13,642 nt of DNA from Lunasporangiospora selenospora (taxonomy: Eukaryota; Mortierellomycota; Mortierellomycetes; Mortierellales; Mortierellaceae), in NCBI GenBank assembly GCA_015680635.1, contig JAABOA010000558.1, positions 1 to 13,642 of the forward strand. The letters run 5' to 3'. Positions 7,712 through 13,642 of this stretch are shown in pieces. A program made the position numbers and the translations under genes. The notes under the pieces are model-generated. The model was given only the letters and a program-made list of their open reading frames with translations, ran no database searches and had not been told where the DNA came from. Position 1 is the first letter of the stretch. Each line of letters begins with the position of its first letter.

Positions 7712-9520
7712 TTGTTGTTCTGGAGATGAGTGTGGTTCGTGGTCATGGGTATCCATCATTTGCTCCACATACAACGTCGTGTTGTACGCACAAAACTCTT
7801 TTAGATACGGCGTCCAGCACAAAAAGTCATGGATCGCCAGACTAACTTTTTCACTGGAACACACATTGGTGATGTAAAGACTCGTCAAAAACCTTCCTTG
7901 CTCATGACCGAGCCTTAACACTGTAGCTGTGGTCGTTGTCGGAGGTGCCTGGGCGGAAGGGTGATGAAGAGAGCGTAGCGACCATGCGGGCCGAGCCAAA
8001 GTGGCTGAAGTCGAGCCAACGGCCTTGGTCTGGGCCTGTTTGATGGATTCCATGGCAGCCTTTGAGCAATCCCAGGCCGGAATACCCAAAGAGTCCAATC
8101 TCGGGAAAAGGGACATAATTTCACGAATCGAATCTAGGTGAAGCCCCCCGTGCTGAAGCCCCACGTGAAATTTCTCAATTTTGGGACACGATCGAGCGAT
8201 GGAGCCCACAAGACTGAGTTGGGAAGCGCTCAAGGGAATCGACAGGCTCTGAAGAGATGGGTGCGTGTGTTGTTGAGTTAGATTATCAGTGGGCGGAATG
8301 ACAAGAGGTGGTAAGAGACCTGCTGCGCCATGCACCGCCCGCTGCCTCCAGAGTGCTCCAGGACTAGACAGCGAGTAAAACTCGATCAGGTTTGGACACC
8401 GAGCCATCACTTGTTCGAGATCTTCCTGACTAATCTTGAGATGTTGAATCTTGAGCGACTTGAGTGTCCAGTGGGCCGGATAGGACCGGGGTCTATACTC
8501 AATTGCCTCTTCAATTGGCTCTTGTTCCTGGTCATATTGGTCCAGCAGCCGAGCTGGAATGGTGCTGTCAACAAAGGACCCATGCGAGCGGATAGTCAGA
8601 TATTCGAGACCGATAGCCGAATCCAGTACAAGATGGATATCTACTGCAATATCGACTGCAGGGCTGATAACAAGTCGTGTCAAAGAAGGAATTGAAAAGG
8701 AAACCAATGTCGCAAGGCCTCGAGTCAATCTAGGTCCTGAACCAATTAAATGCCGGTATTCATGAATGGCGTTGATATTGCTATTGTTGAGCGTCTGTTG
8801 AAGGTCGAAATAGCCTTCGAGATGCAGACGCCTAAGCCTCAGTTTGGAAGTGGTCGGCGTCTGTGCTGCAATGATTGGGCTGTCAACACCTTGTCCTTTG
8901 TGCAGGACAGACGAATGCTGTAGGGGCCTTCTCACGGAAGAAGGGGTGTTGCATGACAGAGAGTGAGGTGGTGGTGAGAACTGATGCCATTCAGAGTCTT
9001 TTCCAGTTTCAGGCCCAATGCTACTGTGGTCGCGACTATGAGAGACAGCAAGACCTTGATGGTATCCGAGGACAAGGCGTAAAAGCTTGGATGAGTTCAA
9101 TCGACAGGGACTCGAGTCTGCCTGAGCATTAAAACTACAGCGGAGCTCTCGTATCCGGCCTAAATGCTCGACCATCTTATTCTGAACCTCGTCCTCAAGA
9201 GTATTCTCCCAGAGAACAGATTCCCAGACAAGGTGTTGACCGATCACATTCCAGGAACGATTGACTTGAAGTGAGGCCAAAAGCGAGGGTCGGTCCAGTT
9301 GCTTTTGAATCAAAAGTACAATCTCGGCAATGGAGAGTGCCTTGGACATCGCGTTCTCGGACTTGAATGGCAAGAGAGGAGCAGCGGGTTCTGGTAAGGT
9401 GCTTGGCAACGCGACAAAGGTGGCAGCGAATACACAGGACTCAGGGACGAGCGGATGCTCACGCGCATACTTGGACGTGGGCTGTGACGGTTGATTCCTT
9501 TGGTCACGTATAGAGTCCAT
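6821..9520 (-). CDS. F-box / leucine-rich-repeat protein with poly-Gln, poly-Ser and poly-Thr tracts
   Basis: This is a single open frame of 899 residues without introns. An F-box-like segment spans about 61-104 (ALSIAEIVLLIQKQLD, then VNRSWNVIGQHLVWESVLW). It lacks the usual Leu-Pro at its start and uses Ile-Ala-Glu instead, so Skp1 binding is likely but not certain. Degenerate leucine-rich repeats follow at about 227-590, for example LRLRRLHLEGYFDL, LEYLTIRSHG and LKSLKIQHLKIS. A low-complexity insertion at about 592-738 includes 11 consecutive Gln (602-612) and Ser and Thr runs. LRR-like sequence resumes with WACTSLEKLVVRF at about 741-753 and continues to the C-terminus, which ends acidic. 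The neighbouring 787-residue gene has a similar WACTNLRVLFV segment, which suggests common family origin. The role is presumably SCF substrate recognition, with unknown target. Met58 is an alternative start just before the F-box. Confidence 0.9.
7437..7475 (-). repeat. Purine-rich coding repeat encoding poly-Ser/Pro
   Basis: A GAG/GGA-rich stretch on the plus strand reads as TCC/TCT/CCC codons on the minus strand, giving SSSPSPSSSSSSSP in the low-complexity insertion of the 899-residue F-box protein. Confidence 0.85.
7685..7717 (-). repeat. CAG/CAA repeat encoding poly-Gln
   Basis: On the plus strand there are eight CTG units followed by three TTG units. Read on the minus strand these are CAA x3 and CAG x8, encoding 11 Gln in the 899-residue F-box protein. 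This is a coding trinucleotide repeat likely to vary in length between strains. Confidence 0.95.
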
Positions 9521-9658
9521 GAGTGGAGCCTAGTTGGAGGTGGAGATTGCAAAAAAAAAAAAATAGAGGATGATGGAGGATGCTCAAGATGAGGACCGAC
9601 GTGGAATGTGCAATGGGAAGATGAGGTAGGACTCGAAAAGAAGCGAGGAGCAAGCACG

Positions 9659-9666
9659 ATATATAT
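9659..9666 (-). promoter_or_regulatory. TATA-like element upstream of the 899-residue F-box gene
   Basis: An alternating TATATAT tract about 140 nt upstream of the ATG at 9520. On the minus strand a pyrimidine-rich stretch follows (about 9550-9655), an arrangement typical of many fungal promoters just upstream of the transcription start. Confidence 0.4.
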
Positions 9667-9950
9667 GAAAGTGAGCCGACCCAGAGTCAAGAACCAAAGA
9701 AAACACAAGAGATTATCGCTCGAGTGGCGAAATGATAACAGCTTCCTTTCAGCCCGTGCGCTTTTTTTTTGCATCGTACAGACCTAGGGAGAGGAATTGC
9801 GTGCTGGAATGACGGCACACACAAAAGAGGATGTTGTACACCTGCATCCCCAGCCCCACACTCCACCAAATTTCTCTATCGCAAATTAGAGGGAAGAAGG
9901 GAAGAGCATGCCGAAAGAAAACCAATTTTGAAATGTTACTCCTCCTTGAC

Positions 9951-9976
9951 CTTTCTCTTTCTCTCTCTCTCTCTCT
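9951..9976. repeat. CT-rich microsatellite
   Basis: Eight CT units at 9961-9976, preceded by an imperfect CTTTCTCTTT stretch. It is intergenic. Confidence 0.9.
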
Positions 9977-10693
9977 GTACGCCCCTGAGGCATTTTCCTC
10001 TTGGTCAGCCAAAAAAGCGATATGGCCACTGATTGAACGAGTCAATGAAAAAAGCCCGCAAGTGGTACCTTGTACCTGTCCCTTTCCATTTTTTTTTTTT
10101 TTGCCTTGTCCCTCCTACATTGGTTTCTCTTATTATTATCTTGTCACTCTCTGTGTGGTGAAGGACGAGCTTGGTCATGGCTCACGTCTGGATATCATTT
10201 TTCGCACCCATGATAGGCATGAATCAGTTCCAAAGGAGTCACGACCCCGTCCACATACATAGTAAACCATGAAGTAGTGTGAGTAAAATACCGATGCATA
10301 TGAGGGAATTAGAAAGAAAGAAATTGGCGTATCTGGCGCACTTTGTCTTTGTCAGAGACAAACGAGAATCATGGATATCAGGTGTGGTGAGAAGGAGTTT
10401 TGCGTAAAGGAGAAAAAAATCAGCCAGCCCCAGTCTGCGCCCTAAAGGAAGGACAAAGTAATAAAAAAACCCTGAGGTCGGTGGGCAGCGACGCCAATGA
10501 CCTGACCGATGGCATTTCTGCCTGTGGTAACAAGAGAGCTAGGAAGAGACAAGAGAAAGGGAGACTAAGAGACGCTTGGACCAACATGGCGGTGTGTACA
10601 ACAACAAACACTCTGTTGGCCCTTTATCCGCGTGGCACACGCTATCCTCCAAGACAGTTTTCCCACTCTTTTATGTCTCTTCGACATTTGTTT

Positions 10694-10699
10694 TTTATT
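10694..10699 (-). terminator. Polyadenylation-signal-like AATAAA of the transporter gene
   Basis: AATAAA on the minus strand begins 6 nt downstream of the TGA stop at 10706. If used, the 3' UTR would be only about 25-40 nt. Fungal poly(A) signals are loose, so this is a modest call. Confidence 0.35.
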
Positions 10700-10705
10700 T
10701 CAATC

Positions 10706-13036
10706 TCAGAACATGATGGCAATCTCTGCAACGACCACAGACAATGCGATAAAGATCACGACAGGCATTACGGTCATATTCCACCTCAAGAAGCCCCAGA
10801 ACCCTACACTGGCATTCTTGTTCTTTAAAACAGAGTCCCACATCAGCCCCGCCAACGAACTGATCAAGGTCGTGCATGCCCCCAGATTGGAACCGACAAT
10901 TAGTCCAAAGAGACAACCCTTGACTACTTCGGGCGTGGCCAAGGGAGAAGTCGTAAAGTTGGGGTGTTGCAATATCCTGGCTACAAGGATTGTCATGGGA
11001 ACATTGTTGAAAATATTGCAAAGCAGGACCGAGACGAACCCGATCGCGTAGGTGGCGGCAATGTAGTTTGGAACAAGCTTTGTCGCCCAGGAAGCAAAGA
11101 TCGCAATCCAGCCCGAGTGTGAGAGCCCTTCGACCATGATGAACATGCTAAATGTGAATGGTAGGATCGCCCAGGGCATTCGGATGGCAATCGCGTGCAG
11201 CAACGGAAATCGACGTTCGAATGCATTCGTTCGTACTGTGCTGTTGTTGTTGTCGTTGTTGTTGCTGCCATTGATATTATCTGATTCTTGCTCCTTGGTC
11301 TGTGCGTCTTCTCCTGCAGCAGGCCCGCTGCCACTTCCTCCAAGTGCAACCACCGTGCCCTCTAAAACAGAACTAGCCGAGGAATCGGGTCCAGAATGAT
11401 TGCTGTCCTGGATCTGCCCAGTCTCCTCCAAGCCTGCAACCACTTTTATCTCGGACAGAGTCGACCCCTTGTCGGTACCATTCTTTCTTGTCTCGATTGC
11501 AGATTCGATATCGGTGTTTGTACAAATATCCATCTTTTCGTCCTTGTCCATGCCTCCGGTACTGAGGGTCACCAAATGTGAACCCTTGAATTTTCCTTGC
11601 GAATCATACCAAATGTCTCGTATCAACATCACCAACGCAAAAGGTCCTGTCACGAGCCAAACAGACACATGTGCGAACGAGGTGCCGACCAAGCAAACCA
11701 ACGAGGAAGCCAAGACACATACTCCAAAGATGGCGCCCCAAGGATCTATAAGACATGCACGGGGGTCGATGTTGGGAGCTTGCAATTGAGTGGGGATATA
11801 GTGTGGGGAGCGAAAGTTGACGAGCAGCATGCCATAACAGGTGGCGATGGAGATGAGGCAAGGTAGGATCATCCAGGCGCTGTATTCGAGGAATGAGACT
11901 TTGTAGGCCTGACACGCGACCACGTTGGTGATGTTTCCAATGTACAATGCCATCGATGCTAAAGAAGAGTCGAGAAGAAGATTTAAAAAGTCAGAAAAAA
12001 GAAGAAATCCTTATGGAAATCTGCTGATCAAACCCGCTTCATTAATTGAAAGAAAGAAAAAAAAGTTGACAATACCAATGTTGGCGGTTTGGATCTCGGC
12101 CATCAAAAATGCAACTGGCGTAACAAGCGACACGGCATGAGAGTAATACACCAAAAAGGGTGTCATGGTCAGGACCACCACATCATTGCTCGCCAATCCA
12201 CTCATGACGGTCGAAAGGAGGAAAAATGAGAAAAAGATCCGATGTCCCGAACTAGAGGCCCCGCCTCGTCTCGAGATCCAAAAGGCTGCGTATTGGAAAA
12301 TGCCTGTCATGTCCAGACTAATACAGATATATGCCTAGTTGAGGGCATATGTATGGGTATAAAGAAGATCATTTGACAATAAAAGCGTAAGCTACCTAGA
12401 CATGTCGTTTTTGAAAGAGAAAATGTGCTGGGGAAGAATAGCAATTGGCTCTTTGGGTACATGTAGGAGGGATGTGACATTGAAAATAAAGTTCTCTGGG
12501 CTGGGTTTGGTTCGCACACCACCCATTCAAACAACAAGAAAACAACAAGAAAGATTTTTCTTTCCTTCTTTCATTTCAGCAGCTTTGCTCTTCTTTCTCT
12601 TTCTTACCAACGAATAAAAAAGAATCATGACAGCGTATGGTTCAACCCCACTCCCAGGCGCTCCAACGATTCCATCCCGGACATTGGTTCCGTTGATTGA
12701 TCCAATTGCCAAAAGGAGCAAAACTCCTACAACAGGTGCCGATGCCTTGTCAAGAAGAATCGAGTATGGAAACCGAAATTTCTTGGCTCGCAAATGTTGC
12801 TTTTGTGGCAGCTCCAAAAGTTGTTGTGGTTGTGGCTGTAGAGTATTAGTGGACTGGTTCGACTCTGGAAAAGCTGTTGTTGTTGTTGTTGTTGATGATG
12901 ATGGTGATGGTGAAGATGCTGAGGATGAGCGAACGGGTATAGGCAGTGGGATGCGGATTGGATGAATAACGACAACAATGACCACCATAAAGGTGAAGAC
13001 CACCAGCCAGCTATGGGCACTCAGTTCCTCCGCCAT
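10706..13036 (-). CDS. ArsB/NhaD-type (ion transporter superfamily) membrane permease, three exons
   Basis: Exons are 13036-12608, 12334-12076 and 11958-10706, giving 646 residues. The first junction is phase 0, and the second splits codon 230 (G|CA, Ala). The protein is polytopic, with hydrophobic segments at about 10-28, 98-115, 133-160, 172-205 and onward to 646. Family signatures are SGLASNDVVVLTMTPF (about 189-203), ANIASMALYIGNITN (227-241), NIFNNVPMTI (544-553) and GSNLGACTTLISSLAG (585-600). The paired Asn-rich motifs in two halves are characteristic of the ArsB/NhaD/citrate-transporter group, and the sequence most resembles bacterial ArsB-like permeases. ArsB exports arsenite or antimonite in exchange for protons, but the substrate here is not established. 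The long hydrophilic loop (about 346-476, with an Asn/Asp tract) and the Ser/Thr/Gln insertion (37-86) are unlike compact bacterial homologues. No other arsenic gene is in the window. Start at MAEEL is preferred over an upstream in-frame Met (13111) whose extension encodes a Cys/Val repeat. Confidence 0.88.
11959..12075 (-). other. Intron 2 of the transporter gene
   Basis: The intron is 117 nt, with donor GTATTG (phase 1) and acceptor TTCTTTAG. Splicing restores the family motif TANIASMALYIGN across the junction, which makes the boundaries convincing. Confidence 0.88.
12335..12607 (-). other. Intron 1 of the transporter gene
   Basis: The intron is 273 nt, with donor GTAAGA after codon 143 and acceptor CAACTAG. 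The join ILFYSL-AYICISLDMTG is a continuous membrane segment typical of the family, so no hidden exon is needed. It is more than twice as long as the other introns here. Confidence 0.8.
12874..12902 (-). repeat. Trinucleotide repeat encoding Ser/Thr run in the transporter
   Basis: (ACA)6 preceded by three TCA codons on the minus strand encodes SSSTTTTTT, in the low-complexity insertion between the first two hydrophobic segments. Confidence 0.85.
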
Positions 13037-13050
13037 GATGACTTGACTGG

Positions 13051-13063
13051 CACACACACACAC
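13051..13063. repeat. (CA)n microsatellite in the transporter 5' leader
   Basis: Six and a half CA units lie 15 bp upstream of the transporter ATG. On the transcribed strand the run reads TG-rich. Confidence 0.85.
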
Positions 13064-13173
13064 GCACTTGCACTCAGATGTTAGCTGCTTGCTTGCTGTG
13101 CACCAGATCAAAAAGTCTCGAAGGTATATTGAAAGAGTCGCAAGTCCTTGGTGCCTTGACAGAATGAAGAAGG

Positions 13174-13180
13174 AGTATAA
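13174..13180 (-). promoter_or_regulatory. TATA-like element upstream of the transporter gene
   Basis: TTATACT on the minus strand, about 140 nt upstream of the ATG at 13036, with CT-rich sequence on both sides. A weaker alternative, AATATACC, lies near 13122-13129. Confidence 0.25.
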
Positions 13181-13363
13181 GGGACAGGAGTGGGGTCAGG
13201 AGCTGAGCCGGGACGGAGAAGGACTGTTGGATGAAGGGAAGGAGTGAAGGAGGGAGTGAGGGAGAAGGACAAGAAAAAGAAAAAGAAAGAAAGAGGGGGA
13301 AGGGTCGCCCGAGTTTTCTTATGGCGGAACTTGTAACAGTTGGGGAGCAGCAAAAGGCTGAAC

Positions 13364-13415
13364 GACAAGATGACAGGGAAGAGGAGACAAGATGACAGGG
13401 AAGAGGAGACAAGAT
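13364..13415. repeat. 22-bp tandem repeat, about 2.4 copies
   Basis: Two identical 22-bp units (13364-13385 and 13386-13407) begin GACAAGATGACAGGG and end AAGAGGA. A third, partial copy (GACAAGAT, 13408-13415) follows. The repeat lies about 330-380 nt upstream of the transporter start codon and is pyrimidine-rich on the transcribed strand. Confidence 0.92.
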
Positions 13416-13642
13416 AAAAGAGAGGTCCGGGTTGCATTGGGAGGGGTGGGGGGTGGGAGCAGATGTCAAGAGCAAACAGGCTTTGTACAAACGAGGCACA
13501 CGTTGTGTCCAAGCTGGAGTAAAAGAGAAGTAGGGACAAGGGAGTGGTTTAGAAGAATAGAGTTGCACCTGAGCCCCTTTTTTTTTTTTGGCAACAGAAA
13601 ACCCTGTCGGTGTTTTCTCGCCCTTTTTTGTTGTTTTTGCCG

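Larger units (their letters stand above)
9521..10705. other. Intergenic region between the 899-residue F-box and transporter genes
   Basis: This 1185-bp gap carries the F-box gene's 5' flank and the transporter's 3' flank. It contains T/A homopolymers (for example 9551-9563 and 10089-10102), a CT tract at 9951-9976, and a small hairpin-capable inverted repeat (10342-10348 with 10356-10362). Open frames of up to about 143 codons occur but are driven by low-complexity sequence, and I see no domain in them. No gene is called here. Confidence 0.6.
13037..13642. other. 5' flank of the transporter gene to the window edge
   Basis: This is 606 bp of strongly purine-rich (plus strand) sequence holding the CA repeat, TATA-like sites, the 22-bp tandem repeat and an A/G-rich stretch at about 13255-13305. 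Minus-strand open frames here are Ser/Pro/Leu-rich products of the base bias, with no recognisable domain. Confidence 0.6.

Noticed and set aside
7560-7877. Plus-strand open frame with an 11-Cys run
   Set aside because: It is the antisense of the CAG repeat in the F-box gene; the Cys run is just the CTG/TTG repeat read in another frame.
9831-10262. 143-codon plus-strand frame in the intergenic region
   Set aside because: It depends on CT and T tracts, lacks a recognisable domain and has no convincing codon pattern.
10342-10362. Inverted repeat (7-bp arms, 7-nt loop) downstream of the transporter
   Set aside because: It is short, about 345 nt beyond the stop codon, without a T-run or conserved context, and expected by chance in over 1 kb of intergenic DNA.
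13037-13111. N-terminal extension of the transporter from an upstream in-frame Met
   Set aside because: The extra residues come from the TG/CA microsatellite (CVCVC), and MAEEL has the better start context and sits just before the first hydrophobic segment.
13074-13568. Two overlapping minus-strand open frames rich in Ser, Leu and Pro upstream of the transporter
   Set aside because: They are frame variants of pyrimidine-rich promoter DNA, with no domain and no splice or start support.
1-13642. Mobile element, tRNA, rRNA or CRISPR content
   Set aside because: I found no transposase or reverse-transcriptase motifs, no long terminal or inverted repeats, no cloverleaf-like stretch and no spaced repeats. 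The only repeats are microsatellites and one short tandem repeat.

Overview
This window looks like nuclear DNA of a filamentous fungus, most likely an early-diverging one of the Mortierella type (Mortierellomycotina). The reasons are spliceosomal introns (mostly 100-117 nt, GT...TAG), pyrimidine-rich untranslated regions with many CT/GA microsatellites, and two divergent F-box/leucine-rich-repeat genes of the kind greatly expanded in Mortierella-like genomes. The placement is an inference from gene style, not from a marker gene. I see no rRNA, tRNA, CRISPR array, transposon or viral sequence.

Four protein genes lie head-to-tail, all on the minus strand. From right to left (5' to 3'): (1) 13036-10706, three exons, a 646-residue polytopic membrane protein of the ArsB/NhaD branch of the ion-transporter superfamily. 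(2) 9520-6821, intronless, an 899-residue F-box/LRR protein with poly-Gln, poly-Ser and poly-Thr tracts. (3) 5905-3542, intronless, a 787-residue F-box/LRR protein with an acidic Ser/Thr-rich insertion. (4) 3215-411, four exons, an 831-residue protein of the DUF4209/ERMARD family with two R-x4-H motifs of HEPN-ribonuclease type.

The gaps (1-410, 3216-3541, 5906-6820, 9521-10705, 13037-13642) hold promoters, UTRs and low-complexity tracts. The best promoter is upstream of gene 3, with CCAAT, GC-box and TATA elements in order within 45 bp. Weaker TATA-like sites sit about 130-160 nt upstream of the other three start codons. A 22-bp tandem repeat lies upstream of the transporter.

Nothing suggests that the four genes form one pathway. 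The two F-box genes look like diverged neighbours of one family, presumably substrate adaptors of SCF ubiquitin ligases. The transporter and the ERMARD-like protein appear to be independent genes. The most notable content is the ERMARD-like gene, a possible eukaryotic two-site HEPN nuclease with a competing splice donor that would remove its second motif. Next is the ArsB-type transporter, whose core resembles bacterial ArsB-like permeases but which carries fungal introns and low-complexity insertions.
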